Of a DNA stretch of 64,000 nt, positions 35,829 to 46,385 are shown piece after piece. Position 1 is the first letter of the stretch; each line of letters begins with the position of its first letter. The notes beneath the pieces are model-generated. The model had not been told where the DNA came from. It saw only the letters and a program-made list of their open reading frames with translations, and did no database searches. The translations under genes and the position numbers were made by a program. This stretch comes from Chytriomyces cf. hyalinus JEL632. Lineage: Eukaryota; Chytridiomycota; Chytridiomycetes; Chytridiales; Chytriomycetaceae. The stretch covers positions 837,539 to 901,538 of the forward strand of contig JAIWWG010000005.1 in assembly GCA_025435555.1 (NCBI GenBank), in the 5' to 3' direction.

Positions 35829-36829
35829 ACACCTTATCCTCCAGCATGCAGTTGGCAGTGTCGTCGACGGAGATGCAGTGAACTCGGACGCATTTGAGGT
35901 GTGGTTCTGGGGTCTATTTTTCGCAATTGGTTGTTTTGAGGCAAACATGAGAAAGGAATTCTGTGGGTGGCTGATTTGGGATGCAACTTGCTTTCGTTGC
36001 TGGATTGGAAGTTGAGGAGGAGGAGGCTGTTCATATGCACCAAATACGCGGTCTAAAAGAACATCATGTCAGCAAGTACCAGACAGCTCGAAAGCGTCAA
36101 TGAATGCGTGCGTTGGTTTCGATGTCTGTGCCGCGTCGCTGCCGATCCAAGCGTCTGTTTCTCGGACACGCGCACCTTCAATAATATTCCGCATGTATTT
36201 ATTTTAGTTTCATTTCCTGTTGAGCGATTCGAGCAGCAAAAATAATTGTCACAAAAAGGTGAGCGATTGTCTTCCTCCTACTTTCTGCAACTCCCACCCC
36301 CACTTCCCCACTTCGAGGCGGGACACCAGCCATGGATGAATAGCTGGAACAGGGATCCCTTGCACCCCAAGTCTTCTCTCTCTCATTCCTGCTTCAGCTG
36401 TTCTTCCCAAAATCAGTCGTTCTTCTCATCACGTTATTGTATTCCCCTCACAGACACGATCAGTGCACTCACCCTCAAGGAAGAACAACGACGTTGACAC
36501 TACCCGCAGCTTTCAATAAAAAGGAATGTAAGTTGAGCTCTCCATGCCCCCAACTCTTCTCCTTCTCGTCTTCCCTTCCAACAACATCTCGTCTTCATCG
36601 CGAGGATCATCAGCCACGCGATTGTCAATGGGAAATTATTATGAAGCGAGCATCTTCTATGATGTGACCACACTGGATATGCGCGTTGCCTCAGGGTCTT
36701 GGTGGCTGTTGATCTGCAGTGGAATTGTCAGACATGCAAATCCCTGTTCCTTCCTCATAAACGCATTCCACCCCACCCATGCTCTTATTGTATGTGTGTA
36801 GTTCTAACTCCTCTCACCATAGAATTCAC

Positions 36830-37961
36830 ATGTCAAGACAACAGTTACTGAACGAACGCTCCCTACTTCTTGATGAAGAAGCAGCGCTTATCATGGCACT
36901 GGTTGAGAATGTAGCCAGACGCAGAACCATTGACCAGAAGCTGAGTGCAGGTGACGAGAGTGATGTCCAAGTTGGCACCCTGGACATTGCGCTGGTCCCT
37001 GTGCCAGTTTCAAAAACAGCCAGTATTGAAATTGTCAGCGATGACCACTGGAAGGGTGAAACTCAAGAGCCAGTCAGTCAAGCAGAGAGTCAACTGACTC
37101 TTTTAGGGGACGAAATTGTTTCCGACAATGTGAGTTTGAATTCTTCCATGCATTCTTGTGTATCTGAATTTCTCTTGACCTGCCATCAGGATGATCTCAT
37201 GGTGATCACAACCGCCAAGCTAGACAACGAGGAAACTATTAAAGAAAACGAACCAAAGCCAGCTCAGTTTTTGTATTGTCTTTATACAGATCCACTGGTG
37301 AGGTGATCTTTCCCACAATGAACCAGAATTGACCCATTCACAGGCAATCGCAGCCGAGGCCCCGTGGTGGAGGACGCAGGAAACTGCCGCTGATGCCTCA
37401 GATAACACTTGTGAGCTCACGGAATCCGATGTGTCTGGCACTGACATTAACACTGCATGCGTAAGTAAATTTGTCCTCCTTGTCAGGGAGGCTCTTTTGT
37501 AATCATCTGAGTCTGCCTTCAGGGTTTGGAAGAGCAGTCCCGCGCGATTGTAGTTGAAGCAGATGGTGATATCATCTGTCTGGAAATCTCGGCCATGGAT
37601 GAGCTGTTTGTTTACTCCTTCTATAATGACGCGGCAGTGAGTTTTAGTTTTGTCTTGGTGAACAAGAGTTGACTTGTCTTATAAACAGGTTATTGCTGCC
37701 GAAGTTTCATGGTCAAACATGCGTGAAGCCTTGGCACACTGTTCCTGGTGCCAAAAAGAATTGGTAGAGGTTGATCAGCAACCCGAGGGTCACGCGAGCC
37801 TCCATCCAGGACAGGGATCCAAAGGATCAAGCACTGCTTCAGGGTCTTCTTCGAGGATGAAGAAAAGGAAGATATACCGACCGCCTGCAAAAGGCGTGTC
37901 GCGGCGGCTGATGCAGGAGGAAGTCAATAAGATTAGTCTCCAACGGCGGTCGAAAAAATGA
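36830..37961 (+). CDS. Hypothetical protein, five phase-0 exons
   Basis: Exons 36830-37129, 37190-37297, 37344-37460, 37523-37636 and 37689-37961 all join in phase 0 and give 303 aa. The N-terminus is a helix (QLLNERSLLLDEEAALIMAL). The middle is acidic. Two later exons open with similar words, AIAAEAPWW and VIAAEVSWS, suggesting an exon-sized internal repeat. The C-terminus is basic (KKRKIYRPPAKG, SLQRRSKK) and looks like a nuclear localisation signal. A CSWC pair is present, but no zinc domain is evident. No family is recognised. The consistent splicing makes it a real gene. Confidence 0.55.
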
Positions 37962-38479
37962 ATATCTCTTTTTTGTTTGTTTTGAACATCAGTTAGTTTG
38001 ATATTCGTTCCTGTTTCCGTTTCTGGTTTTGATACAAGCGCTCTCTGATCAATCCAGCAGCGTGACAAGAATAAATGCGCCTGGTTCGCTCAATATTATT
38101 AAATATGTGCTGAGTTATAAAGTTGATAAGCGTTAATCACACGCTAGCAGGACGTTGGACTAACAAGGGTAACCCGGGTACAGGTCTGTCTTTCCTAACC
38201 ATGTTTGATCCAGGAATTATACCTCGTTAGAGCCCGCTGGTACTGGGGGTGTATCACAGAGATAAAACCAGATTTCCCCGGCCCCGCCTGGTAATAACGC
38301 GGTTTGGCTTTACGTACTTGCTTCTGCTCTTGCCTCGACTAATATGAAACAAAACACTTTTCATTTTCGCTGCTCCTCCCAGCATGGCCAGCTGTGCTTG
38401 CTAAACTAACCCACGGTTTGGCTTGGATTGACTCCATACAGAGTCGCCACATTTCCGATTTTAATAAACTGCAAGCGCC
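37962..38479. other. Intergenic, nothing recognised
   Basis: I see no gene, strong repeat or RNA signal between the hypothetical gene and the GST pseudogene. Confidence 0.35.
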
Positions 38480-38815
38480 TTCACCCCAAGGGAAATCGTA
38501 AGTATGCCATGGTGCATTGATCCACTTTCACGAAGGGGCGTGCTGCACTAAATGTGGCTTACTTTGCATCACCAGTCCCCACCATCATTCTTGCCGACGG
38601 AACAGTCTTGAATGAGAACACTGCAATTCTGCAATGGATTGCAGACAATGCTGTGAATCCAGTTGGCGCCATGAACGGCACTTCCTGAGATGTCGGGATA
38701 TACATTTTCTGGTTTCGCAATTTACCCCCTACATTTCAGAACTGACGCGTTTTTCTGCTTCTTAAGATTCCTTCTTCAGTCCCAACTCAGCTGGATCTCT
38801 TCAGCGTCAGGAAAT
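38480..38815 (+). pseudogene. GST pseudogene
   Basis: The sequence aligns by eye with the middle of GST-A. It starts with the end of exon 1 (CACCCCAAGGGAAAT), followed by an intron-1 remnant ending TCACCAG. Exon 2 is intact in reading (PTIILADGTVLNENTAILQW) but ends with a stop codon where SER should be. Intron 2 retains the ACTGACGCGTTTTTCTGCTT core. The start of exon 3 (TTCTTCAGTCCCAACTCAGC) breaks off near 38815. The promoter and most of exons 1 and 3 are missing. Confidence 0.7.
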
Positions 38816-39427
38816 ATCAGCACAGTGACAGGATTACAAAACATAGAGTCAGGGCGGATCTGTATGGATTCGCTACGAGATAGCAACTGTATTTTAGGGT
38901 ACCGAATGGCCATTGAGTGACATTGACAATATTGGCTGGCATTAAAGCGGATGTTGTTGCCAGTAATTTTCTGCTATCCTACACGTCTGAATGTTGAATG
39001 AACTACTGGAAACTCATCTCCTCATCTGCAGCATTGCGACGGAAATCTGTTATAACCACCAGCTGTATTTATAACGGAAGCATAGATTTGGAATGATGTT
39101 GTTGGTCGCAAGTCGCGGGCGCTTTTCTTGATTGCTTGAATATTTTGGGCAAATCTTGCAAATCCTATGTTTGTCCCTTCAAAAACTCCATCCAACAATC
39201 GTGACGACATTCGGTCCAGCAATACTCCCTCCTTACCGCAGCGCTTGGCGTTATCAGCGATACTTGGCTCCATCCAACCTGGCACATTGAACCTCCCATC
39301 AACAGCCGTAGACATGTGTGCCACGCCGATCACATCACGCCAGGCTAGGGTTCAGTACGTTCTCGAAATAAAGTAAAAATATGCGCCTGAAGTCACCGTG
39401 AAAGTTGAATACAAATCAACGATCCAA
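38816..39427. other. Spacer before the right inverted arm
   Basis: This spacer holds no gene. A stretch near 39000-39080 (ACTCAT...ATCAGCTGTATTTAT) resembles sequence just downstream of GST-A at 41885-41935, so it may be the 3' flank of the decayed GST copy. A second stretch near 39353-39388 resembles 24632-24667. Confidence 0.35.
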
Positions 39428-39625
39428 GTGGGGCAACCTGATGTCACATCAAATATCATGTGACCAATTATCCGCACACATATTCCATTTATCCGCAACA
39501 TCGGATCTCAATCCACGCGTGTAAAACTGCTCCGCCAGACAATGAAACAATGGCGCCAGATGCCGGGGTAAAGCAATCCAGCCAGAAGCCCGTGCTCGAG
39601 TTGATTTTCCGAAATTTTTCCCAAC

Positions 39626-39647
39626 CATTCGAAATGCATTTCGAATG
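39626..39647. promoter_or_regulatory. Perfect 22-bp palindrome upstream of GST-B (right)
   Basis: Identical to the site at 8668-8689 and 90 nt before the start codon, with TATAAATA at 39678-39685. Confidence 0.65.
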
Positions 39648-39736
39648 CCAATATTGACCGACCCTCATCGAAACTTGTATAAATAGCAGCCAAGAATCCC
39701 GTGATAAAAGTCACAAAAAAACAAACACATCTCAAA

Positions 39737-40518
39737 ATGTCCAACGCTACACTCTACTACACTACCACTTCCTGTGGAGCTTCCAACTTTATCGCGGCTC
39801 ACCGTGCCGGCATCCTCGGATCCAAGCTTGAAGCTTACCAAGCCGACATTGGCTCCCACAAAGTTCTCACTGGCCCCAAAGCTGGATCCGACTTTTACGC
39901 CATCAACCCAAAAGGAAATGGTACGCGTCGTATTTGTCTCGTTGACCGCAAATCTGAAATTAATATCCGACTTCCTTGCTCAACAGTTCCCACCATCGTC
40001 CTTGCGGATGGAACTGTCCTGAACGAAAACGCTGCTACTCTCCAGTGGATTGCTGACAACGCTGTGACTCCAGTCGGAGCTGCCAACGGTACCTCTGAGA
40101 GGTATTGTCGATGAATTTCCTCATCCTCCCACATTCCACAACTGACGCGTTTTTCTGCTTGAATAGATACCTCCTCCAATCTAAGCTCAGCTGGATCTCA
40201 TCTGAACTCCACGGAACCGTAGGTGGACTCTTCAACCCAACCATTTCAGCGGAGGTGCGCGAGTTCGTGGTCGCCAAGTCCTACCAGAAGCTGCAGTTCC
40301 TCAACGATGTTGAACTTGCCGACGGACGCAAGTTCTTCGTGGGCAGCGGCTTCACTGTGGCTGACAGCTACTTGTACATTGTCCTGTCCTGGTCGCCATA
40401 CATTAAGTTGGATTTGAGCAAGTTCCCCAAGGTGGAAGCGTACTTCAAGAGCATCAGCGAGTTAGACTTTGTAAAGGAAGCTCACGCAGCCATGACCAAG
40501 GCTTCGCCATCTGCTTAA
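39737..40518 (+). CDS. Glutathione S-transferase, copy B (right arm)
   Basis: Exons 39737-39920, 39987-40101 and 40167-40518 encode 216 aa. It differs from the left-arm B protein only by Ile for Leu in FNPTISAEV and Asp for Glu in SELDFVKEA. The thioredoxin-like start TTTSCGASNF, the NPKGN-VPTIVLADGT turn and the VADSYLYIVLSW helix are all intact, so both copies should be active. The CAACTGACGCGT core of intron 2 includes a CTGAC branch-site match. Function as for copy A: cytosolic glutathione-dependent handling of electrophiles. Confidence 0.8.
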
Positions 40519-41013
40519 GCTTTCTCTTCTGTTTTATCATTTTGACCTGCATGTTGGACGGAAATGTCTTGTCTTGGCACAATAAACTCTTTGAAACCTT
40601 CTTTCGACATGATTCAGACGAACTTGAAGCAAGGAATGTGTTGTTGAACCAGCTGAAGAGGCAAATGGAATAAAATTACAGAAACGAAGCGAATATCATC
40701 TCAGGTTGAGAACTAGTCTGTATGGTTTGTGTCTCCCTCTCCCTCTTGCATGACCAGGTTGACTTTCATCAGAATCGGCGCCCCACTTGCCACGCGTTGT
40801 GCCTCCAATGCAAGATGCATAGAATCTTTTCGAACGACGCCTTCTTTGAAAATGACATACAGAATGGAGATTAACATGTCGCGGCTTAATTGGGGCGTTT
40901 GTTTTTGAAGAATGCGAAATGCATTTCGAATGCCCTCTTTTGTCGCGTATAAATTGCAACCGTGAACCGCGTGATAAAAAAGATACAAAACACACACCAA
41001 CGATCTAAAACAA
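40519..41013. other. Spacer between right-arm GSTs with GST-A promoter
   Basis: The left part is the 3' region of GST-B with AATAAA at about 40580. The right part is the GST-A promoter with its palindrome and TATAAATT. The block is mirrored at 7301-7796. I see no other gene. Confidence 0.45.
40914..40933. promoter_or_regulatory. Palindromic element upstream of GST-A (right)
   Basis: GCGAAATGCATTTCGAATGC is the mirror of 7381-7400 and lies 80 nt before the GST-A start. Confidence 0.6.
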
Positions 41014-41825
41014 ATGTCCAACGCGACTCTTTACTACACCACCAGCTCCTGTGGAGCGTCCAACTTCATTGCTGCCCACCGTGCTGGTATCCTTGGATCC
41101 AAGCTCGATGCCCAACAGGCCGACATCCGTGCTCACAAGATTCTCACGGGACCAAAGGCCGGATCCGACTTTTACGCCGTCAACCCCAAGGGAAACGGTG
41201 TGTATGCCATGCTGCATGGATCTGCTTTCTCTCATGCGCGTTGCCGTGCTATATGTGGCTTATTTCCCTTTTTGGCTCAAACAGTCCCCACCATCGTTCT
41301 TGCGGACGGAACCTTGTTGAACGAGAACGCTGCCACTCTCCAGTGGATCGCTGATAACGCCGTGACCCCAGTTGGCGCCAAGAATGGCACTTCTGAGAGG
41401 TACGGGACACATTTTTCTTTTCCGTCGTCACCCCACATATTTCACAACTGACGCGTGTTTTCTCATCAATCAGATACCTCCTGCAGTCCAAACTCAGCTG
41501 GATCTCTTCCGAGCTCCATGGAACCGTAGGTGGACTCTTCAACCCAACCATCTCAGCTGAGGTGCGCGAGTACATTACCGCCAAGTCGTACGACAAGTTG
41601 AAGTTCCTCAACGACGTGGAGCTTGGTGATGGACGCAAGTACTTTGTCGGAAGTGGGTTCACTGTTGCGGACAGTTACTTGTACATTGTATTGTCGTGGT
41701 CTCCATACATCAAGCTGGACCTCAGCAAGTACCCCAAGGTGGAGGCGTACTTCAAGAACATTGCCGAGTTGCCGTTCGTCAAGGAGGCCCACGCGGCCAT
41801 GGCCAAGGCTTCCCCACCTGCTTAA
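41014..41825 (+). CDS. Glutathione S-transferase, copy A (right arm)
   Basis: Exons 41014-41197, 41285-41399 and 41474-41825 encode 216 aa, identical in sequence to the left-arm A protein. Intron 1 (GTGTGTATGCC to TCAAACAG) is also the same. The thioredoxin-like domain (TTSSCGASNF, NPKGN-VPTIVLADGT) and the helical domain are intact. The silent differences at the start of exon 3 match GST-C and GST-B better than the left copy, which points to gene conversion among the paralogues. Confidence 0.8.
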
Positions 41826-41963
41826 TCTTTTGTTTGCATTATTATTATTCTACGTGAGCGTCTCGCACATATAAAAACTTCTGTGAGAACTCATTGCCTT
41901 GATCCGTCACAATCATCAGCTGTATTTACAAGGCAAACACGCAGAAGCGACTCGCAACACTTT

Positions 41964-42713
41964 TTAAACAACATCTCCATCCCCCGCAATCCACGCCGGT
42001 CGCTCCACTTTCAAGTCTAGATACTTGTCCGCACCCTCCCAGAATCCACATCGATTGAAGGTGCCCTCATCGTCCACGAAGCCAGGACACTCGAGCGCAC
42101 CTTTGCGGTTTGCCTTTTCGGACTTGCGCAATCTTCCACCGTGACATTTCGGACATTTCGGCAGGCAGCCGCGACTCATGCATTCGCGAATGCGTTCCTG
42201 GAGCACGTCCTTGTTGCCACCGACAATCTGGTCGTTGCGGCGGAGCGCGTCTTTGAGTTGCTGGGCTGAGAGGGATTGCAAGCGGTCGTTTACGGGGTCC
42301 GTGCTTTGTGGTGGATCGTCGTCGTCCGAAGAGTCGGTTGGGTCAGCCTTTTTCTTTGATCGTTTCGAAGTGGCTTTGGCTGGTTTCGACGGTGCTTTTT
42401 GTTGAGCAGCGTCGTCTGATTGGTCAGATGGATTCGCGATTTTTGATTGGTCGGTTGGATCGGCACTCTTGGCTTTTTCGGATGATTCAGCGACATCTGA
42501 TTGGTCGGCATCTTTTGCGCTTTTCTTTGATGTTCGCTTGGCCTTTGTTGCGCTTTTTGGTGGTTTAACTTCTGCGGTGTCGTCCGTGTCCTTCTTTGCC
42601 TTCTTTGCGTTCTTTGCAGGCTTCGAGACAAGCTCCTCTTCCGCATCTGGATCATCTGGATCATGCGCAGTGCGCTTCGTGGCAGTGTGGGCAATGCGAC
42701 TGGATCTTCTCAT
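41964..42713 (-). CDS. PADR1 zinc-domain protein (PARP-related DNA binding)
   Basis: This single exon encodes 249 aa. The first 140 residues are Lys/Ser/Asp/Ala rich with repeats such as KSAKDADQSD and DPTDQSK, and look disordered and nuclear. The C-terminal 100 residues begin LSAQQLKDALRRNDQIVGGN-KDVLQERI, then LPKCPKCHGGRLR and, further on, ALECPG and RCGFWE. This is the helical plus four-cysteine zinc layout of the PADR1/Zn3 domain of PARP1. There is no BRCT, WGR or catalytic PARP domain, so the protein cannot make poly-ADP-ribose itself. It may bind DNA or PARP-type partners at breaks (inference). Its start lies 123 bp from that of the divergent iron transporter gene. Confidence 0.65.
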   Translation of the reverse strand: MRRSSRIAHTATKRTAHDPDDPDAEEELVSKPAKNAKKAKKDTDDTAEVKPPKSATKAKRTSKKSAKDADQSDVAESSEKAKSADPTDQSKIANPSDQSDDAAQQKAPSKPAKATSKRSKKKADPTDSSDDDDPPQSTDPVNDRLQSLSAQQLKDALRRNDQIVGGNKDVLQERIRECMSRGCLPKCPKCHGGRLRKSEKANRKGALECPGFVDDEGTFNRCGFWEGADKYLDLKVERPAWIAGDGDVV

Positions 42714-42836
42714 TCTGTTTATATTTACTGTTTTTATTTAAGATAAAGTTAAACACAGAATATATTTTATTAGTCATCACGCCTCCAAATCCTTTGAAAT
42801 CGTTCGTCAAAAAGTAAAATCTAAAAGTCACAGAAA

Positions 42837-44002
42837 ATGCCCAACAGCAACACCAACAACAAGACTGAGCGTGCGCCTCTTCTCGCTCAAGCACACAGCA
42901 CAGACACTGACAGCCACATCACTCTCGGCGATTCAGTCACCCAGTACGGCGCTTGTCCTCCTTCCTCAGTCTCTGTGGCCATGGACTCAGCCTCCGAATG
43001 CTCCCACGACTCCCACTACGAGCCCCACTTTGCCGGTGCCGAAATCATCAGGGTTCGTAATCACTGCTGTAGCTGCGCTTCCACACAATCGAAAACTATC
43101 TAAAATCCGCCCTCTGAAACCATTGCAGGATGTTGTCGTTGGTCTCAGTGACGGACTCACCGTTCCCTTTGCGCTCACTGCAGGACTTGCATCTCTCGGT
43201 TCATCTAGATTCGTTGTTCTTGCTGGAATGGCTGAAATCGTTGCGGGCGCCATCTCCATGGGACTTGGAGGGTACTTGGCTGGTCGAAGCGAAATCGAAC
43301 ACTACGATAGCGAGTACGCGAGGGAGCAGAAGGAGGTGCAAGAAATGCCGTTACATGAACTCGCCGAAATTGAAGAAATCTTTGAGGTGACGCTTGGAAG
43401 TTATTTCGGCTGGAGTTCTTGACCAATCAGAAGCGTTTTATTGAAATCCTTTTTTTTTTTTTTTTTTTTTTTTCGCCATCTCATCTCAGCCATACGGACT
43501 TGTTCGCCCTGCAATCGATCCACTCCTCGAAGTCTTGCAAAACAACCCTAAACAATGGGTCGAATTCATGATGCGGTACGAACTGAACCTTGAGAAACCC
43601 GATCCAAGCCGTGTCTGGGTTTCAGCACTCACGATTGGCGGGTCCTACTTTATGGGCGGCCTGGTCCCACTGATTCCATACATGCTGATTGCCGATGCAT
43701 CGAATGCGCTGCCTGTTTCGATTCTTAGCACGTTGATTGTGTTGTTTATTTTTGGCTATGTGAAGGCCAAGTTTGTGGGTGTTGATAAGCCTGTGCGATC
43801 GGCTGGTGAGTGTACTTCCTGAATCTTATCGGTTCTCTTTGGGGGCTCATTTCTTCCTTTCGTGATCAGTTGAGATGACGATCGTTGGCGCGGCTGCAGG
43901 AGGCGCGGCATTCGGGATTGCCAAAGTGAGTGGACTTGATAATCTTTGTTTCTCATTCAATACCAACTGTTTTGTTCTTTACAGATGATGCCACAGCCGT
44001 AA
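42837..44002 (+). CDS. Ccc1/VIT-family vacuolar iron or manganese transporter
   Basis: Exons 42837-43052, 43129-43386, 43490-43805, 43870-43925 and 43985-44002 give 287 aa. After a Ser/Thr-rich cytosolic N-terminus comes the family signature DVVVGLSDGLTVPFALTAGL, then GMAEIVAGAISMGLGGYLA, EYAREQKEV and the acidic metal-sensing helix EMPLHELAEIEEIFE. Three more membrane spans follow (GGSYFMGGLVPLIPY, SILSTLIVLFIFGY, MTIVGAAAGGAAFGIA). Ccc1/VIT1 proteins exchange protons for Fe2+ or Mn2+ and load the vacuole. Intron 2 contains 24 consecutive T before its acceptor. The last exon is only 18 nt (MMPQP stop). Confidence 0.85.
43450..43473. repeat. Poly-T tract in Ccc1 intron 2
   Basis: Twenty-four T bases just upstream of the CAG acceptor at 43487-43489. 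It is an unusually long pyrimidine tract and a probable site of length polymorphism. Confidence 0.8.
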
Positions 44003-44317
44003 AATGGAGACATCAGTCTAGAAATCTCCAAATCAAAACTCGCACATGAATTTATTATCTTTCCTCTTATCTTTATCTTGGGTTCTTGTTCGTAATAATA
44101 TGCATTCCTGCCAAACAAACTAAAAAAATGTATATTTCCTTCCATTTGCGCCTTCTTTTGTTTTTGGCTGTTTTAGCGCCTCCACTTTTGTTTTTGTTTT
44201 TCTACGCGACATCGATATCGATGCCACACAAAACGTCGAATAAAAGAAGTTGTACCGACATTGTATTCTGCGGCATGCATATTTGAACGTAAACACTCAC
44301 AATCACTGTGATACCAT

Positions 44318-45391
44318 TCAGACCCCCATGTCAAACACTTGCGGTATCGTGATTAGCTTTTCAGGAATCAGCTGCACATCATAAAAAAATACACGTTAAA
44401 TCCATGAAAAAACCGAATACATAAAAAAGGTAGCTAACCTGAAACTCAATCGTCGACAAGAACAAAAACCGTTTATACGAACACGTTTCATTTTCAAAGT
44501 CATCAAAGATTTCACGGTGATGGAACCATGCGTGAGCAAATATTCTGTATAATCGCCGTGCGATGCTTGAAAAGTGTTTGTGCGATGACATTGGGATCGT
44601 TGCCCTAGTGTGTGCCAATACAAGAGACCGCGCACGTCAGAGATTTCAGAGAACGAGTGAAAGTATCCTTACCGTGATGGAAAGAATTTGGAGCTGTTGA
44701 GAAGCGCGGTTGCACCATCGAGTGTATGGATGATGTAATCAATCGCCGAGCACTTTGATATTCGATTTGAACAAGTTCAGTTTTTTGAGATGGTTTCGAT
44801 TGTATGTGGAGCAATACCGGTTGAGGAGAGACATGTGCGGCGCAGAGATACTGCCATTCGCCCGCCTTCATTTCGCGGCAGTCTTCGTTTAAGGGGAGAC
44901 ATTCTGGGATGAGCAATGCCACGAGTTGGTTGAGTTGGAGGCACAGTTGTCTGTTGGAGAATAGGAGAGACGTGAATTCGCCGCATTGAAATTCAATTGC
45001 AATCGAAGGCAAGAATCACCTCAAGTGCTCGCATTGCCATACTGCTGGATCGACACCCTCCGGAAGACGTACGATGGCTTCAATGTCCGAATTATCGACG
45101 GCGAGCACTATTGACGCCCCAATTACAACATGACGGCAAACAAAGAATGGCAAAACACGACACCATGTTGAATGACAGTCTGCACGGCAAGGGAGGATTC
45201 AGCATGGCGTATCAGTTTCTCTGCCAGTGAACCATCCAGCTTGTCCTCCGAGTCTGTATCGACAGTCTTGAGCTGCCACGCGTTCCACTCCTAAAATCTA
45301 ATCCGTTAGTTTGTCGGGTTATGCGGGGACGGACGGGGTGGCTATTTCTTACTTCGAGGCGGGTTCCCTTTTTGTTTCGATTGATGACCAT
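44318..45391 (-). CDS. MOB4: MOB4/phocein-like protein
   Basis: Seven exons (45391-45353, 45290-45164, 45107-45020, 44950-44818, 44752-44673, 44604-44439, 44371-44318) give 228 aa, the normal MOB4 length. Recognisable blocks are [81 protein letters not shown] and [20 protein letters not shown], with the C-terminus [10 protein letters not shown]. The zinc-binding cysteine in LCAAH and the histidines in AHAWFHH are present. MOB4 is the MOB subunit of the STRIPAK phosphatase-kinase complex, which in fungi governs cell fusion, septation and development. The start codon lies 56 bp from that of the divergent NOPCHAP1-like gene. Confidence 0.85.
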
Positions 45392-45447
45392 GCTTTTGTG
45401 GTTTATTTTTTTGTTTTCTTTGTGACTTTATCAACTTTGTGCCCTGT
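45392..45447. promoter_or_regulatory. 56-bp divergent promoter gap
   Basis: The start codons of MOB4 (minus) and the NOPCHAP1-like gene (plus) are 56 bases apart, so initiation signals must be shared or lie within the other gene. The gap is T-rich on the plus strand, and no TATA box is evident. Confidence 0.4.
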
Positions 45448-46168
45448 ATGAAACACAAGGCATCGATCCCCAGCATCAAACCCACAACTGCCACTGCGGA
45501 TGCAACACCGTCAGTCCTACATTCGCTCCTCAATGTGTCCACCACACCCCTGAAGAAGCCAAAGACGTTTAAGCTGAATTCCGATGCCGACTGTAAAGAA
45601 AAACACACAACCCCTCTTTTGCTGAGAGAAACTTGCTAACGCTCATTCTTCCCAAAACTCGCTCATTGGTTTCTAAAACTAGTACTCTCGCGAGTAGCTT
45701 CGTTCCTGCCGCAACTGAAGTGCGCCAACGACCAACTCGAAGTCCAACGCGCGCAAGGCGAAATCCTGGACATTGAGCATATTGAAGCAGCACAGGATCA
45801 GCACATTGAAATGGTATATATTTGTTTTGTATTTGCTGTTTTGTCTCTGATCGTTCTTAACTGTCGAATGGATGAATGGATAAATGCAGGATCTCGGACT
45901 CGGCGTGTTTGACTACGCACCCGAAGACATTTCCAAGATTGCGAAACCCGAGATAGTGGTGAAATTACCGCACGGCGAGTCGAGCGAGAGTGAAGACGAA
46001 GACAAGGACATGAAACTGGGCGTATCGCAGCAAGATGGAGAAGAAAGCGCACAGGGATCAAGCGCAAATGCAGTGCAGGATCTGATGCGGGCGGTTGTTG
46101 AGCAACAAGGACATGGCAAAAAGAAGACACGGAAAAAGAAGCGGCCGCTGATTCAAGTTCTCTCTTGA
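45448..46168 (+). CDS. NOPCHAP1 (C12orf45)-like box C/D snoRNP assembly factor
   Basis: Exons 45448-45592, 45683-45813 and 45890-46168 give 184 aa. The family's core is visible: LLNVSTTPLKKPKTFKLNSD, then LLSRVASFLPQLKCANDQLE, then ILDIEHIEAAQDQHIEMDL and GLGVFDYAP. The C-terminus is acidic then strongly basic (HGKKKTRKKKRP), suiting a nuclear or nucleolar protein. In animals NOPCHAP1 is known to link NOP58 to the R2TP/RUVBL assembly machinery. The start was taken as the first ATG; a GTG nine bases earlier is in frame but unlikely. Confidence 0.65.
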
Positions 46169-46385
46169 TTCTCTTTTAGCTGCGAATAATAAAAACACGC
46201 ATGAATATGCAAGCGGGAGACTGGCTCAAACCTTTTCAAAACAGGGTTCAAACCCCCCCTTAATGCCCTTAAAATTACCAAACCGTAAATCTGTGGTTAC
46301 ACAAGCCCTAAATAATCCCCCCAATTTAAAATATTTTATGAACCATAAAATATAAATATCCTTTTGACAACAAGGAGAGGACCTC

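Larger units (their letters stand above)
34128..36829. other. Long non-coding or decayed region
   Basis: No intact gene is visible over 2.7 kb. It includes T- and A-runs (A27 at 34803-34829), a degenerate tandem repeat at about 35549-35828, and protein-like fragments on the minus strand (for example RMRLKTYHPAEWKPP near 35500) that suggest an old gene. The part from about 36240 to 36830 is pyrimidine-rich and precedes the five-exon gene. Confidence 0.4.
39428..41825. repeat. Right arm of large inverted duplication
   Basis: Mirror image of 6489-8890, carrying GST-B then GST-A on the plus strand. Differences from the left arm are scattered single bases and very short indels; they cluster in intron 2 of B, the start of exon 3 of A and the spacer near 40680-40750. 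Intron 1 of B is identical. Confidence 0.85.
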
